DNA of 64,000 bases from Gemmatimonadota bacterium (GTDB lineage: Bacteria > Gemmatimonadota > Gemmatimonadetes > Longimicrobiales > Gaopeijiaceae): NCBI GenBank assembly GCA_003248075.1, contig QJYK01000088.1, forward strand, positions 1 through 64,000, in the 5' to 3' direction. Under the pieces are notes generated by a model. The model made no database searches, was not told the DNA's origin, and saw nothing but the letters and a program-made list of their open reading frames with translations. This document shows, in pieces, positions 46,408 to 55,996 of the stretch. Both the position numbers and the translations under genes were made by a program. How positions within the stretch are numbered: position 1 is the stretch's first letter; each line of letters opens with the position of its first letter.

Positions 46408-46693
46408 GGAATCTGGCGCGTGATCGGTGGGGTCACGTCGCTGGGCACGTTTCGGACGGTAGCGACAGCCGGAGAGCGCGGCACACTGATTGTGTCCGCG
46501 AGCTGCGACACGCCGGCGTCCCGCCGGAGCGCAACCTGCCCGGCATAAGCTTTGCGGTTGCCAATTAGGTCTCGCCGCCCTCCTGGCGAGGGGATCCGAG
46601 CGGCGGACGCGCGGGAGGCGATCGCGGCGCTCCGTGCCGCGGCATAGCATCAGTGCAGGTACTTCTCGAATTCCTGGAAACGGAGCCCGTGCG

Positions 46694-47560
46694 ATGCGTG
46701 ACTTCCTGAGCGGGATCGTCGATCGACTCGCCACCATCTTCGACCCGGCCATGATGGGAGCGGCAGCCGCCGAGCTCCTCGCCAACCTGCTGATCGGGGT
46801 CGTGACTTTCTCCGTCTACTACGGGCTCTGGCGGATCCTGGCTGTCGCGTTCCGTGCCCTGGCGGCACGAACCGGAATGGACGCCACATCCCGCGACTTC
46901 ACCCGCACGCTCCTCAAGTTCGCTGTGCTGGCCATCGGTCTGGTGAGTGCCTTGGCCGCGGTGGGGGTGAACACGGCCTCGCTTCTCACCTCCCTCGGCG
47001 TCGCCGGGCTGACCCTCGGCTTCGCGGCGCGGGACGCCCTGTCCAACATGATCTCCGGACTGCTCATCTTCTGGGACCGCCCCTTCGTCATCGGCGACCT
47101 GGTGGAGGTCGGTGGTGCGTACGGGCGGGTGGAGCGCATCACGCTCCGTTCCACCCGCGTTGTGACCCCCGACGGACGGATGCTCGCGGTGCCGAACACC
47201 CAGATCATCAACACGACCGTGGCGTCCTACACGAACTTCCCGCACCTGCGGCTGGAGGTACCGGTCACGATCGGGACGGACCAGGATCTGGGCCGCGTGC
47301 GCACGATCCTCCTGGACCTGGTTCGCGGGAAGGAAGGCTTCATGGGTGACCCCGCCCCAACCGTCGTGGTGAGCCAGCTCAACGACTACAACGTGCGGGT
47401 CGAGCTGTGGGCGTGGATCCGCGACGAGCGCACCCACGTCGAGGCGCGCCTCGAGCTCCGGGAGCGAGTCTTCCGCGCCCTGTCGGAGGCCGGGATCGAC
47501 ATGCCGTTCGAAACCCTTCGCCTGGAGCCGCTGACCATCCGCCGCGAGCAGGCCGCGTGA
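46694..47560 (+). CDS. MscS-family mechanosensitive channel
   Basis: VGVNTASLLTSLGVAGLTLGFAARDALSNMISGLLIFWDRPFVIGDLVEVGGAYGRVERITLRSTRVVTPDGRMLAVPN. Confidence 0.95.
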   Translation: MRDFLSGIVDRLATIFDPAMMGAAAAELLANLLIGVVTFSVYYGLWRILAVAFRALAARTGMDATSRDFTRTLLKFAVLAIGLVSALAAVGVNTASLLTSLGVAGLTLGFAARDALSNMISGLLIFWDRPFVIGDLVEVGGAYGRVERITLRSTRVVTPDGRMLAVPNTQIINTTVASYTNFPHLRLEVPVTIGTDQDLGRVRTILLDLVRGKEGFMGDPAPTVVVSQLNDYNVRVELWAWIRDERTHVEARLELRERVFRALSEAGIDMPFETLRLEPLTIRREQAA

Positions 47561-47685
47561 AGGAAGATCGAGCGAGCGGCGGCGTTCCCGGGGGATCGGT
47601 TGCGGCTGAGGGCGGCTCCGGCAACCCTCCGGTCCCGTCCGGCAATCCGACGGGTGTAGATTTCCCCCGGAAGAACGAGGGAGTC

Positions 47686-48696
47686 GTGGCCACACGCGAG
47701 GCGCGAATGCACGCGGATATCGAGGTCATTCAGCAGAAGATCAGGCTCGAGAGCGCCTTCGTCGAACGGCTGGTCGACGAGGTGGGACGGGTGATCGTGG
47801 GCCAGAAGACCATGATCGAGCGTTTGCTCATCGGCCTGCTCGCCGATGGCCACGTGCTCATGGAAGGGGTCCCCGGCCTGGCGAAGACCATGGCGGTCAA
47901 GACCCTGGCCTCGGCGATCAACACCTCGTTCCAGCGGATCCAGTTCACCCCGGACCTGCTGCCGGCCGACCTGGTGGGGACGTTGGTCTACGACCCCAAG
48001 GAGCAGGAGTTCAGGACCAAGCGCGGCCCGATCTTCGCCAACGTAATCCTGGCCGACGAGATCAACCGGTCACCGGCCAAGGTGCAGTCGGCGCTCCTAG
48101 AGGCCATGCAGGAGCACCAGGTGACGATCGGAGATCGGACCTACCCCCTGTCGGACCCCTTCCTGGTCCTCGCGACCCAGAACCCCATCGAGCAGGAGGG
48201 CACGTATCCGCTGCCGGAAGCTCAAGTGGACCGATTCATGCTCAAGCTGTCCGTCGGCTATCCCGACAAAGACGATGAGCTCGAGATCCTGCGTCGCATG
48301 AGCACGGGCGCACCGCCCGCGGTCCAGCACGTCGTCACGCCCGAGGAGATCCTGCGGGCGCGCAAGGCCGTGGAGATGATCTACATGGACAACCAAGTCG
48401 AGCGTTACATCGTGGAGCTGGTCTTCGCGACCCGCGACCCGGGGGCGGCCGGCCTCGACGACCTGGGCGACCTGATCGCGTACGGGGCCTCGCCGCGCGC
48501 GACCATCAACCTCGCGAAGGCGGCTCGAGCGCACGCGTTCCTGCGACATCGGGGCTACGTCACGCCAGAGGATGTTCGCGCGATCGGCATGGACGTGCTG
48601 CGTCACCGGGTCTTGCTGACCTACGAAGCGGAGGCCGAGGAGGTCACGGCCGAGGACGTGGTGACCCAGGTGCTCAACTCGGTGGAAGTTCCCTGA
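47686..48696 (+). CDS. moxR: MoxR-family AAA+ ATPase
   Basis: GHVLMEGVPGLAKTMAVKTLA; RIQFTPDLLPADLVGT; ILADEINRSPAKVQSALLEAMQEHQVT; ATQNPIEQEGTYPLPEAQVDRF. Start GTG 47686 or ATG 47707. Confidence 0.95.
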   Translation: MATREARMHADIEVIQQKIRLESAFVERLVDEVGRVIVGQKTMIERLLIGLLADGHVLMEGVPGLAKTMAVKTLASAINTSFQRIQFTPDLLPADLVGTLVYDPKEQEFRTKRGPIFANVILADEINRSPAKVQSALLEAMQEHQVTIGDRTYPLSDPFLVLATQNPIEQEGTYPLPEAQVDRFMLKLSVGYPDKDDELEILRRMSTGAPPAVQHVVTPEEILRARKAVEMIYMDNQVERYIVELVFATRDPGAAGLDDLGDLIAYGASPRATINLAKAARAHAFLRHRGYVTPEDVRAIGMDVLRHRVLLTYEAEAEEVTAEDVVTQVLNSVEVP

Positions 48697-48703
48697 CCCG
48701 CAG

Positions 48704-49582
48704 ATGATCCCGAGGGAGATCCTCAAGAAGGTCCGCTACGTGGAGATCTCGACCCGAGGCCTGGTCGACGAGGTCTTCGGCGGCGAATACCACTCGGTGT
48801 TCAAGGGGCGGGGCATCGACTTCGCCGAGGTCCGGGAGTACCAGTACGGCGACGACGTGCGCACCATCGATTGGAACGTGACAGCACGTACCGGACAGCC
48901 CTTCGTCAAGGTCTATCAGGAGGAGCGGGAGCTGACCGTCATGCTCCTGGTGGACGTGAGTGCCTCCGGCGATTTCGGATCCCGTGAGCAGATGAAGGGC
49001 GAGATGGCCATCGAGCTGTGCGCGGTCCTCGCGTTCAGCGCGATCAAGAACAACGACAAGGTCGGTCTGATCATCTTCTCCGATCGGGTCGAGAAGTTCG
49101 TGCCGCCCCGCAAGGGGCGAAGCCATGTCCTTCGCGTTCTGCGCGAGCTCTTCTTCCACGAGCCCGAGGGCCGGCGGACCGACCTGAGCGCCCCCCTCGA
49201 GTACATGTCGCGCGTGCTGCGTCGGCGGGCGGTCGCCTTCGTGGTATCCGACTTCCTCGGCGAGGACTTCGGGAAATCGCTGGCGGTGGCGGGGCGCAGG
49301 CACGACGTGATCGCGGTTCGCACCGGCGACCGTCGGGAGGCCGACCTTCCGGCGATGGGCCTCGTAGAGTTCGAGGACCCGGAGACCGGTCGGCACGCCG
49401 TCGTGAACACCTCGAGTCGGGCATTCCGCGAACGCTACCGGACGCTTGCCGCGCAGAGGCGCGAGCAGCAGGACCAGGTCTTTCGGAGAAGTGCCGTCGA
49501 CGTGATCGACATCGAGACCGGACGCCCCTACGTGCAGCCGTTGAGGCGGTTCTTCGAAGAGCGCGCCCGCAGGATCCGCTGA
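48704..49582 (+). CDS. DUF58 domain protein
   Basis: HSVFKGRGIDFAEVREYQYGDDVRTIDWNVTARTGQPFVKVYQEERELTVMLLVDVSAS. Confidence 0.95.
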   Translation: MIPREILKKVRYVEISTRGLVDEVFGGEYHSVFKGRGIDFAEVREYQYGDDVRTIDWNVTARTGQPFVKVYQEERELTVMLLVDVSASGDFGSREQMKGEMAIELCAVLAFSAIKNNDKVGLIIFSDRVEKFVPPRKGRSHVLRVLRELFFHEPEGRRTDLSAPLEYMSRVLRRRAVAFVVSDFLGEDFGKSLAVAGRRHDVIAVRTGDRREADLPAMGLVEFEDPETGRHAVVNTSSRAFRERYRTLAAQRREQQDQVFRRSAVDVIDIETGRPYVQPLRRFFEERARRIR

Positions 49583-49583
49583 G

Positions 49584-50630
49584 ATGACGGTGCGTCGAAT
49601 CCACGTCCGCGGCTTGTCCAGCTGCCTCCTCTTCGTGGGCGGGACCCTCGTCGCGACGCCGGTCCGCGCCCAGGAGGCCCGGATCCGTACGCAGGCGGAC
49701 ACGTCACTCCTGACTGTCGGGGACCGGGTCACGCTCACCCTCGAGGTCGAGCACGCTCCGGGTCAACGCGTTCTCTGGCCGGACTCGGTCGACGTCTCTC
49801 CCTTCGAGGTCCTTTCGGCGGAAGCGCTGCCCTCCGTAAACGAGGCCGGCGGGGTTCGCAGCGCGGCGCGGCTCGTGCTCACGGCCTTCGAGCTCGGCAC
49901 CCTCGAGATCCCCGGCATCCGGGTCCCCGTGGCGTCGGCCGACGGATCCGTGGACACCCTCGTCTCCGACGGATGGTGGGTCACGGTCACCTCGGTGGGC
50001 CTGGACCAGGGAGGAGACATCCGCGGCATCCGGGGCCCGCTGTCGATGCCGTTCGCGGTCGTCACCCTCGTCCCGTGGCTGTTCCTGGCCGCCCTCGTGG
50101 CCCTGCTCGCCTTCTGGTGGTGGCGACGGCGTCGAAGATCCGTCGCGCAGCCGGAGGTCGCGCCGCCTCCCGCCCCGCGCCGGCCGCCGCACGAGATCGC
50201 CCTCGAAGCCCTCGCCCAGCTCGAGGGCTCGGACCTCCTTCAGCGAGGCGAGATCAAGGAGTACCACGTCCGCGTCTCGGAGATCATCCGCGCATACGTG
50301 GAGGCGTTCTATCGCGTGCCGGCACTCGAGATGACGACCGGCGAGGTTCTCCGGGGCCTCGAGCGCGTGGGAGTTCACGGCGCACCCATCGACCATCTCG
50401 AGGGGTTCCTCGAGCAGTGTGACCTGGTGAAGTTCGCGAAGCTGCGCCCGGCCTCCGGAGACTCCCGAGCGATGTGCGCACTCGCGCGTGGTTTCGTCGA
50501 GGAGACACGTCCTCGGGTCGGCGAAGTCGCGCTGCTGGGAACGGACGAGGTGGAGTCCGGCGCCGTGGCGAGCGACGCTTCCGGCGCCGCCGCGGGCGAG
50601 GGAGCGCGAGTCACGGGGGTGGACGCGTGA
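49584..50630 (+). CDS. Bat-operon accessory protein: beta-sandwich N-terminus, TM, DUF4381-like C-terminus
   Basis: Signal peptide; RVTLTLEVEHAPGQRVLWPDSVDVSPFEVL; TM; IKEYHVRVSEIIRAYVEAFYRVPALEMTTGEVLRGL. Confidence 0.7.
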   Translation: MTVRRIHVRGLSSCLLFVGGTLVATPVRAQEARIRTQADTSLLTVGDRVTLTLEVEHAPGQRVLWPDSVDVSPFEVLSAEALPSVNEAGGVRSAARLVLTAFELGTLEIPGIRVPVASADGSVDTLVSDGWWVTVTSVGLDQGGDIRGIRGPLSMPFAVVTLVPWLFLAALVALLAFWWWRRRRRSVAQPEVAPPPAPRRPPHEIALEALAQLEGSDLLQRGEIKEYHVRVSEIIRAYVEAFYRVPALEMTTGEVLRGLERVGVHGAPIDHLEGFLEQCDLVKFAKLRPASGDSRAMCALARGFVEETRPRVGEVALLGTDEVESGAVASDASGAAAGEGARVTGVDA

Positions 50631-51616
50631 TCTATCGGTTCGCCGACCCTTGGTACCTCCTCGCCCTGCTGTCCCTGCCGGTGCTCTTGATCTGGTATGT
50701 GCGCCGGCTGCGTCGGGGAGGGACGCTGCGCTTCACCCGCGTCGACGAGCTCAGAGAGGCGGACCTGCGCCGCACGGGTCGGCTGCGTCACCTCCTCTTC
50801 GTGCTCCGCGCGCTCGCCGTGACGGCGCTGGTCGTCGCCTTCGCCCGGCCCCAGACCAGCGTCACGGACCAACGGGTGACCACCGAGGGGATCGACATCG
50901 TGCTCGCGCTGGACGTCTCCAGCTCCATGCTCGCCGAGGACATCGCACCCAATCGCCTGGACGCTGCCAAGGAGGTGGGCGCCGAGTTCGTGGCCGGTCG
51001 CCCGAACGACCGCATCGGGCTGGTGATCTTCGGAGGTGACGCCTACTCGCAGGTCCCGCTCACCCTCGACCACGCCGTCGTCAACGAGCTCATGGGACGC
51101 CTCCAGGTCGGAATGGTCGAGGACGGGACCGCGGTCGGCATGGGGCTTGCCACCGCGGTCAAGCGCCTACAGGGGAGCGACGCGGTCTCACGTGTCGTGA
51201 TCCTGCTCACGGACGGGCGCAACAATCGGGGTGAGATCGGCCCGGTCACGGCGGCGCAGATGGCGCGGGCGCTGGGCGTCCGCGTCTACACCATCGGAGC
51301 CGGTACCCGGGGCCAGGCTCGCGTGCCCATCGACAACCCCGTGCTCGGACGCCAGTACGTGACGGTTCAGGCGGACGTGGACGAGCCCACGCTCAAGGAG
51401 ATGGCGGAGATCACCCGCGGCTCTTACTTCCGCGCAACCGATCGCGAGAGCCTCACCGCCATATGGAGCCAGATCGACCAGCTGGAACGGACGGAGATGG
51501 AGGTGGAGCACTTCACGCGCTATGGCGAGCTGTTCGAATGGCCGTTGGGCTTGGGCGTCGCCCTCCTCGCGCTGGAGCTGCTCCTGTCGAACACGCTCTT
51601 GCGAAGGCTACCCTAG
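50627..51616 (+). CDS. batA: BatA-like VWA domain protein
   Basis: FADPWYLLALLSLPVLLIWY; GIDIVLALDVSSSMLAEDIAPNRLDAAK; ILLTDGRNNRGEIGP; GTG overlaps upstream TGA. Confidence 0.92.
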   Translation: MIYRFADPWYLLALLSLPVLLIWYVRRLRRGGTLRFTRVDELREADLRRTGRLRHLLFVLRALAVTALVVAFARPQTSVTDQRVTTEGIDIVLALDVSSSMLAEDIAPNRLDAAKEVGAEFVAGRPNDRIGLVIFGGDAYSQVPLTLDHAVVNELMGRLQVGMVEDGTAVGMGLATAVKRLQGSDAVSRVVILLTDGRNNRGEIGPVTAAQMARALGVRVYTIGAGTRGQARVPIDNPVLGRQYVTVQADVDEPTLKEMAEITRGSYFRATDRESLTAIWSQIDQLERTEMEVEHFTRYGELFEWPLGLGVALLALELLLSNTLLRRLP

Positions 51617-51625
51617 GAGGAGGAC

Positions 51626-52657
51626 GTGTTCCGTTTCGCAGACGTCGACGCGCTCTGGGGACTGGCCTTCGTGCCCGTGCTCGTGCTCCTCTTCCTCCTG
51701 ACCTTCCGGGCGCGTCGCAGAGCGCTCACACGCTTCGGGGATTCGCCACTGGTACAGAAGCTGAGCGGCTCGGTCAGCACGCGTGGGCGAGTCGCCAAGG
51801 CCACCCTGCTGGTCGCCACGACCGCCTTGCTGATCCTGGCGCTCGCGCGACCGCAGTTCGGCACGCGGGTGGAGACAATACGAAGCGAGGGACGTGACGT
51901 CATGGTCGCGCTCGACGTCTCTGCGTCGATGCTGGCGGAGGACGTGCCCCCCACCCGCCTCGACCGCGCCCGGCTCGAGATCGCCCGCCTCATCCGGGGA
52001 CTGGACGGCGACCGCGTCGGGCTCGTGGCGTTCGCCGGGAACGCGTTCGTGCAGAGTCCCCTGACCACGGACTACGCGGCCGCGCTCATGTTCCTCCAGT
52101 CGATGGACACCGAGATGATCTCGGCGCAGGGAACGAACCTGGGAGCCGCATTGAGCGTAGCATTGGATGCGTTCGAAGAAGGCGCCACAGGCGACCAATC
52201 CGTGCTCGTGGTCATCACCGACGGTGAGGATCACGAAGGCGAGATCGAACCCGCGGTCCAACGTGCCGCGGACATGGGCGTCGAGATCGATGCGGTCGGG
52301 ATCGGCTCACCGGGCGGCGCACCGATCCCCCTGGTGGACGAGCGGGGCAATCGGTCCTTCCTGCGCGACGACGAGGGCAATGTGGTCACGACACGCCTGG
52401 AAGAGCGACCATTGCGGGAGATCGCGGAGGCGACGGGGGGGCGTTACGTGCCGGTCTACGGGGGCTCGGAAGCCCTGCAGCGTCTGGTCGACGAGATCGC
52501 CACCGGTGTCGGCCGGGAGCTCCAGAGCAGGCAAGTGACGCAGTTCGAGGAGCAATACCAGATCTTCCTGGGGCTCGCGATTCTGCTGCTGCTGCTCGAG
52601 GCGGCAGTGCCCGACCGGAAGAAGATGTCGGAGCAGTGGACCGGGAGGTTCCAATGA
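51626..52657 (+). CDS. batB: BatB-like VWA domain protein
   Basis: FADVDALWGLAFVPVLVLLFLL; DVMVALDVSASMLAEDVPPTRLDRAR; VVITDGEDHEGEIE. Confidence 0.92.
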   Translation: MFRFADVDALWGLAFVPVLVLLFLLTFRARRRALTRFGDSPLVQKLSGSVSTRGRVAKATLLVATTALLILALARPQFGTRVETIRSEGRDVMVALDVSASMLAEDVPPTRLDRARLEIARLIRGLDGDRVGLVAFAGNAFVQSPLTTDYAAALMFLQSMDTEMISAQGTNLGAALSVALDAFEEGATGDQSVLVVITDGEDHEGEIEPAVQRAADMGVEIDAVGIGSPGGAPIPLVDERGNRSFLRDDEGNVVTTRLEERPLREIAEATGGRYVPVYGGSEALQRLVDEIATGVGRELQSRQVTQFEEQYQIFLGLAILLLLLEAAVPDRKKMSEQWTGRFQ

Positions 52658-53451
52658 CGATCGCGAGGCGCGGACGCACGGCGCTTCTGACGACTTTGTT
52701 GATGGGTTCAGTCCTCCCCGGCGTCCAGCCCGTCTCGGCGCAGGCCGGAAGGGCCACCGTCGAGGAAGGGAACCGCCTCTATGCGGAGGGACGTTTCGAG
52801 GAGGCCTACCGCAAGTACGTCGAGGCGTTGCGTGAGGCGCCGGAGTCGCCCCTGATCCGATTCAACGAGGGGAATGCGCTCTACGAGACCGAGGCATACG
52901 ATCGAGCCCTGGAAGCCTACCGGGATGCGATCGCCAACGGCGATCCCGCGCTGGCACCGTCCGCCTGGTACAATCTGGGGAACACCCTCTACCGAGGGCA
53001 GCAGCTCGAGGAGAGCCTCGAAGCCTTCAAGCAGGCGCTGCGGGCCGACCCCCGCAACGTCGACGCGAAGCACAACCTCGAGCGGGTTCTCGAGGAGATG
53101 AAGCAACAGCAGCAGCAAGACCAGCAACAGGACCGCCAGCAGGACGAGAGCGACGAGAACCAGCAGAACCCCCAGCAGCCTCAGGATCAACAAGGCCGCG
53201 GCGACCAGCAGGACGACCCGAGGCAGGGCCAGGGTCAAGACCAACCGCAGCCGCAGCGAGACGAGGGTGATCAGGACAGGCCGGATACGGGTCAGCGGGA
53301 GGACCGGCAGGGCGAGGCCCAGCCGCAGCCCGGGGAGATGTCGCGCGAGGAAGCCGAGCGACTTCTGCAGGCGGTCCAGGAGGATCCCGACGAGGTGAAC
53401 CGCAAGCCCGCGCAGGAAGTGCCGGGAAGGCAGCCCAGGAAGAAGTGGTGA
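52654..53451 (+). CDS. batC: BatC-like TPR protein with Gln/Asp-rich C-terminal tract
   Basis: Signal peptide; TPRs NRLYAEGRFEEAYRKYVEALREAPES, SAWYNLGNTLYRGQQLEESLEAFKQALRADP; KQQQQQDQQQDRQQDESDENQQNPQQPQDQQ. Confidence 0.88.
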   Translation: MTIARRGRTALLTTLLMGSVLPGVQPVSAQAGRATVEEGNRLYAEGRFEEAYRKYVEALREAPESPLIRFNEGNALYETEAYDRALEAYRDAIANGDPALAPSAWYNLGNTLYRGQQLEESLEAFKQALRADPRNVDAKHNLERVLEEMKQQQQQDQQQDRQQDESDENQQNPQQPQDQQGRGDQQDDPRQGQGQDQPQPQRDEGDQDRPDTGQREDRQGEAQPQPGEMSREEAERLLQAVQEDPDEVNRKPAQEVPGRQPRKKW

Positions 53452-55238
53452 GTCGGGGCCGAATCCTCGCCCTCTGGGCGCTCGCCTCCCTGCTCGGGGA
53501 CCCTTCCACGGGCTCCTCCCAGGCGACGGCTCGCGCCTATCTGGACCGCAATCCCGTCGTCCTCAACCAACCCTTCACCCTCTCGGTTGAGGTCACCGGC
53601 GCCCAGAGGCTCGACGCGCCCCCACCGGTGCCGGCCATCTCGCAGTACGCACGCTTCGTGCGCTCGGCGTCCAGCACGAGCATACAGATGGTGAATGGCT
53701 CGACCACCGCCAGCGTGACCCACCAGTTCACGTTCGTGGCGATCCGGGCGGGCACGTACCAGGTCCCGTCGCTCGAGGTCCAGGCGAACGGTCAGGCGTT
53801 GCGCACGGCCCCGTTCTCGGTGTCCGTGACGGACGCACCTGCTGCCGGCTCCCCGGGGGAGCTCGCGCCTGGTGTTCCCAGGGAGGCGGTGCTGCTGGTC
53901 GCCGAAGCGAACCAGCGCCGCGTCTTTCCCAACCAACCGATCACCGTCGAGTACCGGCTTTTCACCCAGGTCGACGTGACCAGCTACTCGGTCACTTCCG
54001 CGCCCAGCACCGAGGGCTTCTGGGCCGAGGAGGTCCCCATGCCCGACGGGCCTACGGTCGAGCAGATCCTGCGAGACGGCGTGCAATACACCTCGGCCGT
54101 GCTCCGGCGCGTTACGCTCTTCCCGACCAGCCCCGGAGCGCGGACGCTCGAGCCGATGGTGATCGAGCTCCAGGCACGGATCCGGCGGCGCGGGGGGTCG
54201 GTGTTCGACAACATCTTCGGTGGCGGCCTGTTCGACTCCACCGTCCCGCTCGTGGTCTCCTCCCAGCCCATTCAGATCGAAGTGCGTCCGCTGCCCCCCG
54301 GGAAGGCGGACGCGTTCACGGGGATCGTGGGGTCCCTGGCCGTGAGGGCGTCTCTCGACCGCTCGAACGTCGACGCGAACGAGGCGGCCACGGTGACCGT
54401 GGAAGTCTCGGGGCAGGGCAACCTCCGCACTCTAGCTCCGCCCGCCATCGAGCTTCCACCCGATTTCGAGGTCTTCGAACCCGAGGTCACCGAAAAGCTG
54501 GCGCTGGTGGAAGGCACCCTCCGGGGTACGAAGTCGTACCGATGGGTCGTGATCCCCAGGGCCCCCGGCCGACGGGAGATCCCTCCGATCCGCCTCGAGT
54601 ACCTCGATCCGTCCACGGGCCGATACGAGACGGCGGCTTCGGAGCCGCTCACCCTGGACGTGGGCGGCGAGCCGCCGCTGACCGGCACCGGCGTGCGCAC
54701 CGGCGTGGAGACGTTGCGCGAGGACATCCGTTTCATCCGCCTGGGTGATCCCGACCTCCGCCCCGTGCGCCGTCCGCTCGAACGCCGGCCGGGGTTCTGG
54801 ATCGTCGCGTTGTTGCCGTTGGTTGCCGCCGCGGGCGCCCTCGCGCTCCGACGGCACCAGGCCCGCCTCTCCGGTGACGTCGCGTGGGCCCGAGGCCGTA
54901 GAGCACACCGCATCGCCCGAAAGCGGCTGCGCCGGGCGCGGGCGTTGGCGCAGGGCCAGGACGTGAAGGGGTTCTACGCGGAGGTGGGACGCGCGCTCCA
55001 GGGCTTCCTCGCAGACAAGCTCAACCTGCCGCCCGCGGGGATCATGACGCACGAGGCGACCGGAGAGCTCAGGCGTCGCGGAGTGAAGTACGATGTCGCC
55101 CAGGAGCTGGTGGGGTGTCTCGAGCTGTGCGACCGTCAGCGCTTCGCTCCGACCCCTGACGCCGCCGAGGAGCGCACAGGATTCCTGCAGCGGGCGGAAG
55201 ACGCGATGTCCGGACTCCACAGGGAGCTGCGTCGATGA
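53448..55238 (+). CDS. batD: BatD-family protein
   Basis: ARAYLDRNPVVLNQPFTLSVEVTGAQRLDAPPPVP; TASVTHQFTFVAIRAGTYQVPSLEV; C-terminal TM. Confidence 0.92.
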   Translation: MSRGRILALWALASLLGDPSTGSSQATARAYLDRNPVVLNQPFTLSVEVTGAQRLDAPPPVPAISQYARFVRSASSTSIQMVNGSTTASVTHQFTFVAIRAGTYQVPSLEVQANGQALRTAPFSVSVTDAPAAGSPGELAPGVPREAVLLVAEANQRRVFPNQPITVEYRLFTQVDVTSYSVTSAPSTEGFWAEEVPMPDGPTVEQILRDGVQYTSAVLRRVTLFPTSPGARTLEPMVIELQARIRRRGGSVFDNIFGGGLFDSTVPLVVSSQPIQIEVRPLPPGKADAFTGIVGSLAVRASLDRSNVDANEAATVTVEVSGQGNLRTLAPPAIELPPDFEVFEPEVTEKLALVEGTLRGTKSYRWVVIPRAPGRREIPPIRLEYLDPSTGRYETAASEPLTLDVGGEPPLTGTGVRTGVETLREDIRFIRLGDPDLRPVRRPLERRPGFWIVALLPLVAAAGALALRRHQARLSGDVAWARGRRAHRIARKRLRRARALAQGQDVKGFYAEVGRALQGFLADKLNLPPAGIMTHEATGELRRRGVKYDVAQELVGCLELCDRQRFAPTPDAAEERTGFLQRAEDAMSGLHRELRR

Positions 55239-55996
55239 GCGTGCGGGGTGCGCTCCTGCTGGTCGCCTTGTCGGCGCTCGCGTCCGTGAGGGCGGCCGCG
55301 CAGGAGGAGATCTTCCAGAACGGCAACCGCCTCTATCAGGAAGGTCGGTACGAGGAAGCGGTCGAAGCGTGGCAGCGGGTGCGTGAGGCGGGCTTCACGA
55401 GCGCGGCCGTCCACTTCAATCTCGGGAACGCCTATTTCAAGCTGGGTCGGCTCGGCCCCGCCATCCTCGAATACGAGCGGGCCGGACGCATCGCTCCGGG
55501 CGACGAGGACGTAGCGGCCAACCTGCGACTGGCTCGCTCCGTCACCGCGGACGATATCGAGCCCCTCCCTCGCTTCTGGTTGCTGGCCGCGTGGGACTGG
55601 TGGGTGGATCTGCTGCCGCTCGGCGCGTTGGGTTGGGCCACGGCGGCCTCCTGGTTGCTCGCCGGAGGGGGGCTCGTGATGCTGATCCTGGCTCGCGGGC
55701 CCGGCTCTCGGCGCACCGGGGCGGTCGCGCTCACGACGGCGGCCGGGACGACTCTGCTGCTCGGCCTGAACCTGGCGGTGCGAGAGCTGGGCCTGGGGCG
55801 TCCCGAGGAGGCCGTCGTCATGGCGGTCGAGGTGGGCGTGAAGAGCGCGCCGACCGAAGACCCGAACCTGACGATCTTCAATATCCACGAGGGCACCGTG
55901 GTCCAGGTGGAGCGCCACTCGGACGCGTGGGCCGAGATCAAGCTGGAGGACGGGCGCGTCGGTTGGGTGCCGGCCACGGTGTTCGAGGCGATCTAA
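55235..55996 (+). CDS. batE: BatE-like TPR + SH3-type protein
   Basis: FQNGNRLYQEGRYEEAVEAWQRVREAGFTSAAVHFNLGNAYFKLG; two TMs; NIHEGTVVQVERHSDAWAEIKLEDGRVGWVPATVFEAI. Confidence 0.88.
   Translation: MSVRGALLLVALSALASVRAAAQEEIFQNGNRLYQEGRYEEAVEAWQRVREAGFTSAAVHFNLGNAYFKLGRLGPAILEYERAGRIAPGDEDVAANLRLARSVTADDIEPLPRFWLLAAWDWWVDLLPLGALGWATAASWLLAGGGLVMLILARGPGSRRTGAVALTTAAGTTLLLGLNLAVRELGLGRPEEAVVMAVEVGVKSAPTEDPNLTIFNIHEGTVVQVERHSDAWAEIKLEDGRVGWVPATVFEAI

Noticed and set aside
52708-53244. Minus-strand ORF with long poly-Leu/Val hydrophobic run resembling a membrane protein
   Set aside because: Created by reading the reverse complement of the Gln codon tract in BatC; artefact of CAG/CAA repeats.
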